The notes: generated by a model not told the origin, from the letters alone. Counted from the stretch's first letter, positions 43,701-52,542 are shown. The stretch is 64,000 bases of DNA from Sphingoaurantiacus capsulatus (GCF_042648405.1 NZ_JBHRXV010000010.1:124001-188000); one strand, 5' to 3'. Translations and numbers: made by a program.

Positions 43701-44374
43701 GCGTAGACGGTCGGATCGGGTAGCCCGGCCTCCTCGAAGCCCTTGTGGCGCAGGCGGCAACTGTCGCATTCGCCGCAGTGGCGGTTATCGGGCGTCGGGT
43801 CGTAGCAGCTCCACGTCGTGCCGAGGTCGACGCCGAGGCGGGCCGCCTCCTGCACGATCTCCGCCTTGCTCATGTCGATCAGGGGGGTGTGGACGGTAAA
43901 GCGGCTGCCCTCGACACCGGCCTTGGTCGCCTGCGCGGCCATGTCCTCGAAGGCGCGGATGAAGTCGGGGCGGCAGTCGGGGTAGCCCGAATAGTCGAGC
44001 GCGTTGACGCCGATGAACAGGTCGGTGGCGCCGGCCGCCTCCGCCCAGGCGAGCGCGAGGCTCAGGAACACGGTGTTGCGCGCCGGCACGTAGGTGACCG
44101 GGATGCCCGGCTGCACGCCGTCCTTCGGCACGTCGATGTCGTCGGTCAGCGCCGAGCCGCCGAAGGCGCGCAGGTCGAGCGGCAGGGTGACATGGCGCTC
44201 GGCGCCCATGTCGGCGGCGACGCGCGCGGCATGCGCCAGCTCGATGCGGTGGCGCTGGTTATAGTCGACGGTCAGCGCGAGCAGCCGATAGCCCCGGTCG
44301 CGCGCGATGGCAGCGACGGTGGTCGAATCGAGGCCGCCGGACAGCAGCACGACCGCAAGGGGAGAGGTGGTCAT
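43697..44374 (-). CDS. queC: 7-cyano-7-deazaguanine synthase
   Basis: A 225-residue ATP-dependent enzyme that turns CDG into preQ0. P-loop LLSGGLDSTTVAAI and zinc cysteines in WSCYDPTPDNRHCGECDSCR are diagnostic. The ATG at 44374 has no Shine-Dalgarno sequence; a TTGCGC/17 bp/TATCGC promoter would start transcription on or next to the ATG, suggesting a leaderless mRNA. Confidence 0.95.
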   Translation of the reverse strand: MTTSPLAVVLLSGGLDSTTVAAIARDRGYRLLALTVDYNQRHRIELAHAARVAADMGAERHVTLPLDLRAFGGSALTDDIDVPKDGVQPGIPVTYVPARNTVFLSLALAWAEAAGATDLFIGVNALDYSGYPDCRPDFIRAFEDMAAQATKAGVEGSRFTVHTPLIDMSKAEIVQEAARLGVDLGTTWSCYDPTPDNRHCGECDSCRLRHKGFEEAGLPDPTVYA

Positions 44375-44380
44375 CGCGGC

Positions 44381-44409
44381 GCGATAGTCGCCGGAGGGCG
44401 AGGGCGCAA
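44381..44409 (-). promoter_or_regulatory. Possible promoter for a leaderless queC mRNA
   Basis: Minus strand: TTGCGC (44409-44404), 17 bp, TATCGC (44386-44381), then 6 nt to the ATG. Both hexamers match consensus at only three positions, so this is weak evidence taken together with the absent ribosome-binding site. Confidence 0.35.
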
Positions 44410-44417
44410 GTTGCCCG

Positions 44418-44447
44418 CAAAAGGAGGCCGCCCAGATGAGCGGCCTC
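44418..44447 (-). terminator. Intrinsic terminator upstream of queC
   Basis: Minus strand: GAGGCCGC, 8-nt loop, GCGGCCTC (perfect 8-bp stem) followed by CTTTTG. It ends any leftward transcript 44 bp before queC. Confidence 0.75.
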
Positions 44448-44510
44448 AAGGAGTCAGGATCTGGGCTCCTCCCAAAGGGAAAAGGGGAGCGCAGGCTGCT
44501 TCCCTGCAAC
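44418..44510 (-). ncRNA. Candidate small RNA or attenuator leader upstream of queC
   Basis: Going leftward: a hairpin GCAGG/CCTGC (44507-44491), a hairpin CTCCC/GGGAG with a pyrimidine loop CTTTTCCCTTT (44489-44469), then the terminator. GCCCAGAT (44466-44459) can pair with ATCTGGGC (44437-44430), which takes the terminator loop and its first stem bases, giving a ready-made anti-terminator. It could be a riboswitch-like leader for queC-queE or a free sRNA with an anti-Shine-Dalgarno-like CTCC loop. I found no preQ1-riboswitch consensus in it. Confidence 0.5.
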
Positions 44511-44586
44511 AGTCGAGGTGAAGCGAGGGTGAACCGGCCCCCCTCGCATTGCGCCGGGGGCGAGCGGCGGTTAAGCCTTCGCCGCG

Positions 44587-45447
44587 ATGAAGCGCACGCA
44601 TCTCCCCCTGAACGCGCTCCGGGTGTTCGACGCCGCGGCGCGGCACCTGTCGTTCACCAAGGCGGCGGACGAGCTGGCGGTGACTCCGGCGGCGGTCGGC
44701 CAGCAGATCCGTGCGCTGGAGGATGTGCTCGGCGTCGTGCTGTTCAAGCGCATGACCCGCAATCTCGAACTCACGCCCGAGGCGGAACGCGGCCTGCCCG
44801 CGCTGCGCGCCGGCTTCCTGCAGTTCGAGGAAGCGGTGCGGCTGATGCAGGAGGGACAGGGGTCGAACACCCTGACCGTGGCGGCGCCGCGCGACTTCAC
44901 CGCGAAATGGCTGGCGGCGCGACTGGCGGGGTATGGCGCCGACAAGCCCGACCTGCGCTTCGTGCTGGTGTCGGCGGACGGCGCGGTCGATTTCACGCAG
45001 GCCAATCTTGATCTCGCGGTGATCTTCGGCGCGATGCCCGCCGAGGAGGAACTGAGCGGCACCCGCCTCACCACCGAGGCAATGGTGGTGGTCGCCGCGC
45101 CGGCGCTCGCCGAACGGTTGAAGAGTGCGTCGGACCTCGCCGCAGCGGCGCTGGTGCATCATCCGGGCAGCGACTGGGCCGGCTGGTTCGCCGAACGGCA
45201 GGCCAGCCATCCACAGGCCGATGCGGGATTGAGCGTCGGCGACGCCGGCTTGGCGATCGACGCGGCAGCGGCCGGATACGGCGTGGCGCGCGTGCCGATG
45301 ACCTTGGCGGCGTCGGATATGGCCTCGGGCCGGGTGGCGCGGGTGTTCGACATCGAGCCTGCTGATGAGGCCTATTGGCTCGTCGCCCCGCCGCCGCAAT
45401 GGCGGCAGAAGAAGGTGCGGGCGCTGGTCGAGTTTTTGACCGCCTGA
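44587..45447 (+). CDS. LysR family transcriptional regulator (GcvA-like)
   Basis: A 286-residue regulator. N-terminal helix-turn-helix: LPLNALRVFDAAARHLSFTKAADEL then TPAAVGQQIRALED, as in the GcvA/AmpR subgroup; the rest is a periplasmic-binding-like effector domain (residues about 95-286). Divergent from queC, with the candidate leader RNA in the gap; the regulated gene is not evident. Confidence 0.93.
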   Translation: MKRTHLPLNALRVFDAAARHLSFTKAADELAVTPAAVGQQIRALEDVLGVVLFKRMTRNLELTPEAERGLPALRAGFLQFEEAVRLMQEGQGSNTLTVAAPRDFTAKWLAARLAGYGADKPDLRFVLVSADGAVDFTQANLDLAVIFGAMPAEEELSGTRLTTEAMVVVAAPALAERLKSASDLAAAALVHHPGSDWAGWFAERQASHPQADAGLSVGDAGLAIDAAAAGYGVARVPMTLAASDMASGRVARVFDIEPADEAYWLVAPPPQWRQKKVRALVEFLTA

Positions 45448-45456
45448 TCTGCCCAC

Positions 45457-45487
45457 ATGAAAAAGGCGGACCCGAAGGCCCGCCTTT
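45457..45487 (-). terminator. Terminator after the TonB-receptor gene
   Basis: AAAGGCGG (45462-45469) pairs with CCGCCTTT (45480-45487); the minus strand continues TTTTTCATG. It also lies after the convergent LysR gene. Confidence 0.75.
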
Positions 45488-45510
45488 CCCAGTTGCGTTG
45501 ACCGACCGCT

Positions 45511-48500
45511 CTAGAAGCGGATGCGGGCGCTCGCGGCGAACTTGCGGCCCAGCGCGTCGTAGGTCGACGGGTAGGTGTTGCCGCTGTTGCCCGCCGAGGT
45601 GCCGACCAGCGCGCCGACGAGCGGCGGCTTCTTGTCGAACAAATTCTCGACCGAGAAGGTCAGGCTGATGTTCTCGGTGATCCCCCAGCGCGTCGACAGA
45701 TCGAAGTAGTGGTAGGCATCGATCTCGCGGAACTCGGGGTTGACGACGCAGCCGCCGGTGTCGGCGCCCGCCGGATCCGGGCAACCCGTCGGGTTGGCGC
45801 GGGCCGCCGCGAGGTCGTCGGCATGCTGGCGCGGCTCGTACTTCACCGCGTCGAGGAAGCGCCAGAGCAGCGACACGTCGACGTCCCCGAACCCGAGCGT
45901 GGTGCGCTGCGAGAACTGGTACTTCGGCTGGATCTGGCCGCTCGAGACGCCGCAGTTCGGCGAATAATAGCCGACGCATTCGCGGTTGAGCGACGTCGGG
46001 ATCGCCTGGAACTGCGAGTCCTTGGTGTAGGTCCCGACGAAGCCGAGCGCGAGGCGTGCGAAGCTCAGGTCACGCGTGTAGTTCGCCGACAGGTCGATGC
46101 CGCGGCTGACGAAGGTGCCGAGGTTCGACCGGGCCAGGAACAGGCCCGGGGTGTTCGCCGGGTTACCGTTCAAATTGCCGGTGTTCGGATCGCGGCCGAT
46201 GCTGGTGCAGGCGGCGCTGGTCGAGGCGCCGGCCGGCGGCGAGGCCGGGTTGGTGCCGAAGCAGGCGGCGATCGCGTCGCCCGGCGTCGGCACCGAGACG
46301 GCCTCGTTCACCTTGATGTCGAACCAGTCGATGGCGAGATTGAGGCCCGGCACGAACTCCGGCTGGTAGACCATGCCGATCGTATAGGTGTCGGCCTTTT
46401 CCGGCTTCAGGTTCAAATTGCCGCCGGTGGTGCGGTTGGCCTGGCTGGAGGTCGGCGGCGTGATCGAGCCGATGGTGAACGCCGGCGCACCCTGCGCCAG
46501 ACAGATCGCACGAAGCTCGGCATTGGTCGTCGGCGCCGAGCCGGCGCACGGATCGGTGGTGAGCGCCGTGAGGCCCGTCGACACCGGCGTGAACAGCTCG
46601 CCGATGTTCGGGGCACGAACCGCGCGCGAATACTGGCCACGGAACTTAACGCCCGCGCCCGGCTCCCACTGCACGCCCGCCTTGTAGGTTGTCGCGTCGT
46701 AGGACGGGTTACCCGCCGCCTGCACTTCATACTTCGAGTGGCGGATGCCGGCCTCGAGGCTGAGGCTCTCGAAGAAGGGCTTGCCCTCGACCAGTGGCGC
46801 GATCAGCTCGCCGAATACTTCCTTGACGTTGTAGCCGCCGTCGATGTTCGGCGCGGCGCCACCGGCGCCGCCGAGCTCGCCCGGCGTCTGCGATAGCGTA
46901 TCGGCCTTCTGCTGCGCGGTGTAGTTGCGGTACTCGGCGCCGACCGCGAAGCCGACATTCTCATCCGCCCACGGCAGCGAGACGCCGAAGTCGCCCGACA
47001 CGGTGCCGCGGACCTGCGCCAGCGAGGTGCGGTTGAGCGTGGTGGCCTCGGCGTTGAGGAAGCCGATCGCCGCCGGCGACAGCGAGCCTTCGGGGCCGAA
47101 GAAGTTGGCCGGAACGCAGCCGTTCGCCGTATTGAGGCAGGCGGTGGTGCTGGTCGCCAGCAGCGCCTGCCGCGTGCGCGAGGTCATGATGTAGCCCTGC
47201 AAGGTCTGCAGGTTCTCGCTCTCGCCATAGGCGCCCGAAACTTCGAAGCCCATGCTCTCGCTGAGGTCACCGCGAACGCCGACCTGATAGTCGAACACCG
47301 TGGTGCGATAGTCGGAGACGCGCGGACCCGCCTCGGTGGTGCGGCGGCTGAGGTTCGTCGTGAAGGTCCGGTAGTTCGGATCGGTCGGCGAAGTGGCGAG
47401 GGCCGCCGCGGCGCACTCGGCCGGGGTCAGCGTCTGGACGCCCGCTGTGGCGAGGTTGCCGACCGTACCCGCGAACGAGCCCGAGCCGTTGGCGCCGCCA
47501 TGCTGGAAATCGTTGCTGGCGCAGAACTGCGCGCGCAGCGCCGGCGACAGGAACGGGTTCGAAACCGGGATCGTCACCGAGCTGTTGAACACGCCCGACG
47601 CGGCGATGATGGTGTTGACGGTGTTCTTCGAGAACAGGCCGCGGGTGAAGATCTCGATGCCGTCGGCGATCTCATAGTTCGCCTGGCCGAACATGTTGAA
47701 CCGCTCGAACGGCGTCTGAAAGATGTTCGCCGGGTTGAAGTTGAACGGCGCATAGACGCTGTTGGCGCCGTCGGTGCGCACCGCGCCGCCAAGGGCCGGG
47801 TCGACCTGACGCGTGCCGCCGAGGACGCCGGCCGGGGCCGCGGTGCCGGCAGCGATACCCGCGCGGGCGAAGGAAAAGGCCGACGGTACGGCGGTCGTCG
47901 AGCCGCCGCCGACCTGGCCGTTCTTCGAATCGACGTTGAGGAACGAGATCGAGCGCTGGCCCTGATAGACCGGGTCGGTCTCCTGGTAGCCGACCGAGAA
48001 CACCGCGTTGCCGCGACCGTCGTCGAAGTTGGCGCCCAGGGTGAGGTCGGCGCGGAAGCGGTTGCCGTCACCTTCCTCGGTGATCTGCTCCGACACGTTG
48101 AGTTCGGCGCCCGCGAAGTCCTTGCGGGTGATGAAGTTGACGACACCCGAGATGGCGTCGGCGCCGTAGGTGGTCGAGGCACCACCGGTCAGAACCTCGG
48201 TGCGCTGGATGAGGGCGAGCGGGATGTTGTTCAGGTCGACGCGGCCGACGAAGTTCGACGGCGCGATGCGCTGACCGTCGAGCAGCACGACGTTGCGGTT
48301 GGTGCCGAGGCCGCGAAGGTCGACGTAGGAGGCGCCGTTGTTGCCGTTGTTGACGGCCGAACCGATCGACGGAACCGCACCCGGCAGTTCGCGCAGCAGC
48401 TCTTCGGCGACGTTCGCCTGCTGCAGTTCGATCTCGTCCTGGCCGATCACCGACACCGGGCTCGACGCTTCGAGGTTCGGGTTGCGGATCAGCGAACCGG

Positions 48501-48645
48501 TGACGACGATTTCTTCTTCGGCAGCCGTCGTGTCGGCCTCGGCGGTGGCGGTCTGCGCCAGCGCCTGGCCGGCGAAGCTGAAGGCGAGAGCGGCGGTGGC
48601 GGTGGTCGTCGCCAGCGCGCGCTTCAATCCTGGATTGCTCGACAT
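45511..48645 (-). CDS. TonB-dependent outer-membrane receptor
   Basis: A 1044-residue receptor. Signal peptide (ALAFSFAGQALAQ), a TonB-box-like EEEIVVTGSLIRNPN, plug domain with LRGLGTNRNVVLLDGQR and STTYGADAISGVVNFIT, and a 22-stranded barrel ending in the C-terminal aromatic ARIRF. The long, SLIR-type members are abundant in sphingomonads and xanthomonads and take up siderophores, glycans or other large ligands; the ligand here is unknown. The ATG at 48645 follows GGGAGG. The PadR gene upstream and the operator cluster between them suggest specific control. Confidence 0.93.
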   Translation of the reverse strand: MSSNPGLKRALATTTATAALAFSFAGQALAQTATAEADTTAAEEEIVVTGSLIRNPNLEASSPVSVIGQDEIELQQANVAEELLRELPGAVPSIGSAVNNGNNGASYVDLRGLGTNRNVVLLDGQRIAPSNFVGRVDLNNIPLALIQRTEVLTGGASTTYGADAISGVVNFITRKDFAGAELNVSEQITEEGDGNRFRADLTLGANFDDGRGNAVFSVGYQETDPVYQGQRSISFLNVDSKNGQVGGGSTTAVPSAFSFARAGIAAGTAAPAGVLGGTRQVDPALGGAVRTDGANSVYAPFNFNPANIFQTPFERFNMFGQANYEIADGIEIFTRGLFSKNTVNTIIAASGVFNSSVTIPVSNPFLSPALRAQFCASNDFQHGGANGSGSFAGTVGNLATAGVQTLTPAECAAAALATSPTDPNYRTFTTNLSRRTTEAGPRVSDYRTTVFDYQVGVRGDLSESMGFEVSGAYGESENLQTLQGYIMTSRTRQALLATSTTACLNTANGCVPANFFGPEGSLSPAAIGFLNAEATTLNRTSLAQVRGTVSGDFGVSLPWADENVGFAVGAEYRNYTAQQKADTLSQTPGELGGAGGAAPNIDGGYNVKEVFGELIAPLVEGKPFFESLSLEAGIRHSKYEVQAAGNPSYDATTYKAGVQWEPGAGVKFRGQYSRAVRAPNIGELFTPVSTGLTALTTDPCAGSAPTTNAELRAICLAQGAPAFTIGSITPPTSSQANRTTGGNLNLKPEKADTYTIGMVYQPEFVPGLNLAIDWFDIKVNEAVSVPTPGDAIAACFGTNPASPPAGASTSAACTSIGRDPNTGNLNGNPANTPGLFLARSNLGTFVSRGIDLSANYTRDLSFARLALGFVGTYTKDSQFQAIPTSLNRECVGYYSPNCGVSSGQIQPKYQFSQRTTLGFGDVDVSLLWRFLDAVKYEPRQHADDLAAARANPTGCPDPAGADTGGCVVNPEFREIDAYHYFDLSTRWGITENISLTFSVENLFDKKPPLVGALVGTSAGNSGNTYPSTYDALGRKFAASARIRF

Positions 48646-48718
48646 ATGTCCTCCCTGTCTGAGCGGTTGACGGGGCGGCCGGGCGGAATGCCGGGCCGAT
48701 CCGATAGGGAGGGTTTCG

Positions 48719-48848
48719 TAGTTCTTCAAGAACTATAATCAAAGCCTTTCGACGAGCTTCGTTACAGGCGCGTGACCGGTCGTTGCATCCGTGCAACAGC
48801 CAATTTTCAGCGTGATGCGATCATCACACTGTATTTCTTCAAGAACTA
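48719..48848. promoter_or_regulatory. Operator cluster between the PadR gene and the TonB-receptor gene
   Basis: Site 1, TAGTTCTT-C-AAGAACTA (48719-48735), is a perfect palindrome; site 2 at 48832-48848 is the same with one change, 113 bp away centre to centre. Between them are GACCGGTC (48773-48780), GTTGCA-TCCG-TGCAAC (48782-48797) and GTGATG-CGAT-CATCAC (48812-48827). Site 1 overlaps a minus-strand -10-like TATAGT (48737-48732). More than one regulator may bind; PadR is an obvious but unproven candidate. Confidence 0.55.
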
Positions 48849-48858
48849 AGAAAAGACG

Positions 48859-49431
48859 CTAGCCAGCGCGATTTTTGACCGCGTGGAGCAGCAGCTTGTC
48901 GAGCCACTGCAGCCGGGCGCGCAACTGAGCGACGGCATGCTCGCGGACCAGCCTGGCGACCGCGCCGTCGCCGTCCGACTCATCGGCTTCGATCGCTTCC
49001 AGCCGCGCCGTCACCTGCGCCTTGGTGTCGACCACCCAGTCGAGCTGCGCGTCGGGCGGCAGCAGCTCGAACGACAGCGCCTTGGTGCGCAACGGGTCGA
49101 ACTGCAGGATGTGGCTGTCGCGAAGGTCCTGCACCCAGCGCCGGATCGCGGCCTCACCATCGGACGTGCAGCGCCATTGCTCATGCCCGCGCCGCCCGCC
49201 GGGAATCGGCTCGGCGATAATGAAGCCCCAATCGCGCAGCCGCCCGATCGCCGGATAGATGCTGCCCTTGCTGGTGTTGAAGCCGCCCATCGGCGATTGC
49301 TCGTAGTGGCGAACCACCTGATAGCCGGTCACCGGCTGTTGCCGCAGGATCAGCGCGAGCAGGCTGCCCTCATGCTCGGTCAGCTCCGAAGGGTCGGGCG
49401 AAAGCGAGGTACGGGTCGACCGCGGCGGCAT
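48859..49431 (-). CDS. PadR family transcriptional regulator
   Basis: A 190-residue regulator. Winged helix: ELTEHEGSLLALILRQQPVTGYQ (in parts), NTSKGSIYPAIGRLRDWGFI with the family-typical SIYPAL-like signature, and a C-terminal helical dimerisation domain (DAQLDWVVDTKAQVTARLE). PadR proteins usually repress genes for stress or transport. It precedes the TonB receptor on the same strand; a MITE lies just before its start, so its own promoter is probably within or beyond that element. Confidence 0.9.
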   Translation of the reverse strand: MPPRSTRTSLSPDPSELTEHEGSLLALILRQQPVTGYQVVRHYEQSPMGGFNTSKGSIYPAIGRLRDWGFIIAEPIPGGRRGHEQWRCTSDGEAAIRRWVQDLRDSHILQFDPLRTKALSFELLPPDAQLDWVVDTKAQVTARLEAIEADESDGDGAVARLVREHAVAQLRARLQWLDKLLLHAVKNRAG

Positions 49432-49467
49432 CCGCCCGATAGTAGCGGTCCTTGTCGCACTAACATA

Positions 49468-49635
49468 GGGTCTGAACTCACCAAGAATGGCGTTCGCGCG
49501 AAGCGTGGCAGCGAGAGGCTGACTGGCGTCGTCGACGCCGCTTGCCGGGGGCCTTTAGGCCCGCCTGCGCGACCTCTCCTCGCCAGTCAGCCTCTCGCTG
49601 CCATCCCGAATGCCATGCTTGGTGAGTTCAGACCC
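49468..49635. mobile_element. MITE-like palindromic element, 168 bp, flanked by TA
   Basis: Terminal inverted repeats of 18 bp are perfect (GGGTCTGAACTCACCAAG and its complement) and the arms continue as near-perfect inverted repeats for about 60 bp, including a 22-bp block beginning GGCAGCGAGAGGC. TA occurs on both sides (49466-49467, 49636-49637), as expected for a target duplication of the IS630/Tc1-mariner type. No ORF inside. Its right end provides the last base of the methyltransferase stop codon. Confidence 0.75.
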
Positions 49636-50288
49636 TAATAGGCGCGCTCGGCTGTCAGCAGCAGGCGTTGTGCACCGGGGGCGAACGGGGTGCTGTTGGC
49701 ATCGGCGAACAGGCCGGTCGCGCGCAGCCCCGCCGACCACAGCATTCGCACCAGCTCGCCGCTCGTCGTCACGCGCCGCGTTTCGATGCGCGAGTGGGTG
49801 GCGATCTTCAGCATCGAGCTGCGCGGGTCGTAGAGCGCGCCCGCCGGCAGCGGGAACAGCGATTCTGCGCAATGCCGGCTGTCGATCACCAGCCGCCCGC
49901 CGGGCTTCAGCGCGGCGGCGACGAGGTTGAGGAACAGCTGCGCCTCGCGCGGCTCCATCGCCGACAGCGTATCGCCGAGGCAGAGCAGCGCGTCATAGGG
50001 CCGGGTGGTCGCGAGATCGCGCAGTTCGCCGACCGCAAAGCGCGCGGCCACGCCCAGGCGGCGCGCGGTGAGCCGGGCGGCGTCCACCGCTTCGCGCACA
50101 GGGTCGATGCCGTTGACGTCATGGCCGCGCCACGCCAGCTCGACGGCGTGCAGCCCGCCGCCACACGGGATGGCGAGCAGCCGCGATCCCGGCGCCAGCG
50201 CCAGCTTGCGCTCGACGAAATCGACCTCGCGGCTGACCTCCTGCGGTGTCACCGGCGCCCGGTCGTCGATCTTGAAGGCCGTGGCCAT
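49635..50288 (-). CDS. class I SAM-dependent methyltransferase
   Basis: A 217-residue methyltransferase. The SAM-binding motif I reads LLAIPCGGGLHAVELAWRG, with motif II acidic NGIDPVREAV and motif IV YDALLCLGDTLSAM. Substrate unknown. The TAG stop is split across the MITE boundary: TA is target DNA and G belongs to the element, so the native C-terminus may have been changed. The gene stands alone on this strand. Confidence 0.82.
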   Translation of the reverse strand: MATAFKIDDRAPVTPQEVSREVDFVERKLALAPGSRLLAIPCGGGLHAVELAWRGHDVNGIDPVREAVDAARLTARRLGVAARFAVGELRDLATTRPYDALLCLGDTLSAMEPREAQLFLNLVAAALKPGGRLVIDSRHCAESLFPLPAGALYDPRSSMLKIATHSRIETRRVTTSGELVRMLWSAGLRATGLFADANSTPFAPGAQRLLLTAERAY

Positions 50289-50426
50289 GAAACAGCTCCC
50301 GCGGAATGAGTCGCGCGAACAAGCGCCGCGCCGGCAAATGGGGGCAACGCGCTCGCGACGGGCGGGCGTGGCGGAAAAGCGAAGGGGTTCATGGTGCGAC
50401 GAAGCGGCGATTGAGCCGACGAAGCG

Positions 50427-51326
50427 TCAGCGGGCGCGCATGTCCTTCGGCGGCACCAGGCTGTCGTAGACGAATCCGACAAAGGCGTCGGCGTCGCCCT
50501 CCAGCCGGTAGGCGGCGGTGGGCTTCGCCGCGCGGATGTCGGCGAACGACTTCCCGGCGCGAACGCCCGCCTGCACCTTCGCCGTCACGTCGCGCAGCAT
50601 GTCGCGATAGCGGATGAGCCCGGCGCGGTCGGAGACGGCGCCATGCGCGGGCACGATGCGCGTGCCGTCGTCGGCCAGCGCGATCACCCGCTCGACCGCG
50701 GCGATCATCCCCTGCACGCGACCGCCCGCCGCGATGTCGATGAACGGGAACATGCCCTCGAAGAAGATGTCGCCCATGTGGATGACGTTCGCGGTGCGGA
50801 AGCGCACGACCGTGTCGCCGTCGGTGTGCGCGTTGGCGAGGTGGATCGCCTCGATCGTCTCGCCGTTGAGGTTGAAGGTCAACCGGTCGCTGAAGGTCAG
50901 CGTCGGGCGATAGTGCGGCGGCGCGGGCGGGACGACGCTGTCGTAGCCGCGCATATACTGCTCGGCCGAAAGGCGTTTCGCGACATTGTCATGCGCGACG
51001 ATCGCGGCCCCGGCGCGCGACAGCCGGCCGTTCCCGCCGATATGATCGCCGTGCCAATGCGTGTCGATCACGAAGCGGATCGGCTTGTCGGAGAGCTTCG
51101 CGACGATCGCCTGAAGCTCCGGCCCGGTTGGCGGAATCTGCCCATCGACCAGCAGCACGCCCTCCGGCCCGTGCGCCACCGCGACATTGCCGATGTCGCC
51201 GACGATCAGCGACAGCCCCGGCGCCAGCTCGCGCATGGTCCCCGCGCTCGGCGGCGGCGTCGGTTGCGCGGCGAGCGGGGCGGACAGGAAAGCGGCCAGG
51301 CCGAGGGTTCGAGAGAAGGCGTGCAT
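50427..51326 (-). CDS. exported MBL-fold metallo-hydrolase
   Basis: A 299-residue protein with a signal peptide and a metallo-beta-lactamase fold. Metal motif THWHGDHIGGNG, further ligands in ANAHTDGDT and VPAHGAVS. The layout is close to subclass B3/SoxH-like periplasmic hydrolases rather than true beta-lactamases; substrate unknown. Confidence 0.88.
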   Translation of the reverse strand: MHAFSRTLGLAAFLSAPLAAQPTPPPSAGTMRELAPGLSLIVGDIGNVAVAHGPEGVLLVDGQIPPTGPELQAIVAKLSDKPIRFVIDTHWHGDHIGGNGRLSRAGAAIVAHDNVAKRLSAEQYMRGYDSVVPPAPPHYRPTLTFSDRLTFNLNGETIEAIHLANAHTDGDTVVRFRTANVIHMGDIFFEGMFPFIDIAAGGRVQGMIAAVERVIALADDGTRIVPAHGAVSDRAGLIRYRDMLRDVTAKVQAGVRAGKSFADIRAAKPTAAYRLEGDADAFVGFVYDSLVPPKDMRAR

Positions 51327-51444
51327 GCCCGAGTCGCTAGGGCTGGCAGGGCGCTTTTCTCAATCGCGATCCGACCAATGGGCCATAATGGCGATCAACC
51401 GCCTGGATTTGGCGGCGGCGACCGGGCCGCCCTATGATCGCGCG

Positions 51445-52542
51445 ATGGGGCGACCGAACGTGATCGAAACGCGGCAGGATCGCGACGCGGCGTGGAGCCG
51501 CGTCGATCATCGCACCGCCGTCATCCTGATGCTGGCGACCTGGGCGGTGCTGCACGTCGCACTGAACGCGCACGGATGGCTGAGCGGCTTCGGCCCGCGC
51601 GTCGAGGACACGCTTGCAGAAGTGCTGGTCTACATCGCCGGCGCGATCGTCGGGTATGGCCAATTGCTGTGGCTGCGCCGCACGCGCAACCGTTCGCTGC
51701 GCTACCGGATCGGCGCGATGCTGTGGACCACGCTGGCCTGCTCGGCGGTGTTCACCGTCGTCGCCCGCGTCATCTGGGAGGCGCTTCCCCCTGAGTTTCC
51801 CATGAGCCCGGTCAATCCCGCGTGGGTCGGCCGCAGCCTGCTGTTCTGGTCGACGGTGTTCGCCGCCTGCGGCGCGGTGATCGTCGCGCACAGCTACAGC
51901 GTTGACATGCGCGATCGCGAGCGGCGGCTGTCCGAAGTCGAGGCGCTGGCCCGCGACGCCGAGATGCGGGCGCTGCGCTATCAGGTGAACCCGCATTTTC
52001 TCTACAACACGCTCAGCTCGATCTCGACCCTGATCCTCGACGACCGGCCGCAGCAGGCCGACGCGATGGTGATGCGCCTGTCGTATTTCCTGCGCGCCAG
52101 CCTCGCCACCAGCGCGCATGACGACATCCCGCTCGAAGAGGAGATGGCGCTGCAGATGCTCTATCTCGATATCGAACGGCTGCGCTTCGAGGAACGGCTG
52201 GAGATTGCCGTCGACGTACCCGAGGAACTGGGCCGTGCACTGGTGCCGAGCCTGATCCTGCAGCCGCTGGTCGAAAACGTCATCAAGCACGGGCTCGGCC
52301 CGGTGGGCACCGTCACCCGCCTAACGATCCGTGCGGCAAAGCTCGCCGGGCGGCTGGTGATCGAGGTGGCGAACGAAGGCGAGGGGACGATCCGCGGTAC
52401 CGCCGGCACCAGTGTCGGCCTCTCCAATGTGCGCAACCGCCTCGCCGCGCGCTTCGGCGATGCGCAATCCTTCGACATCCGCCCCGCGCCGCACAGCTTC
52501 ACCGTCCGCCTGAGCCTGCCGCTGCGCCTCGCTGCCGCCTGA
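51445..52542 (+). CDS. LytS/YehU-type sensor histidine kinase
   Basis: A 365-residue kinase. Four membrane helices (about residues 25-150), a short coiled coil, the His_kinase motif ALRYQVNPHFLYNTLSSIST with phosphoacceptor His, and an HATPase with ILQPLVENVIKHG and GVGLSNVRNRL-like (SVGLSNVRNRLAARFG). The usual LytTR response regulator is not adjacent, so it is an orphan here. The ATG at 51445 is used; an in-frame ATG at 51388 is possible. Confidence 0.88.
   Translation: MGRPNVIETRQDRDAAWSRVDHRTAVILMLATWAVLHVALNAHGWLSGFGPRVEDTLAEVLVYIAGAIVGYGQLLWLRRTRNRSLRYRIGAMLWTTLACSAVFTVVARVIWEALPPEFPMSPVNPAWVGRSLLFWSTVFAACGAVIVAHSYSVDMRDRERRLSEVEALARDAEMRALRYQVNPHFLYNTLSSISTLILDDRPQQADAMVMRLSYFLRASLATSAHDDIPLEEEMALQMLYLDIERLRFEERLEIAVDVPEELGRALVPSLILQPLVENVIKHGLGPVGTVTRLTIRAAKLAGRLVIEVANEGEGTIRGTAGTSVGLSNVRNRLAARFGDAQSFDIRPAPHSFTVRLSLPLRLAAA

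Noticed and set aside
50427..51326. True beta-lactamase
   Set aside because: The metal motif fits the wider MBL superfamily, but nothing specific to antibiotic hydrolysis can be read from the sequence.
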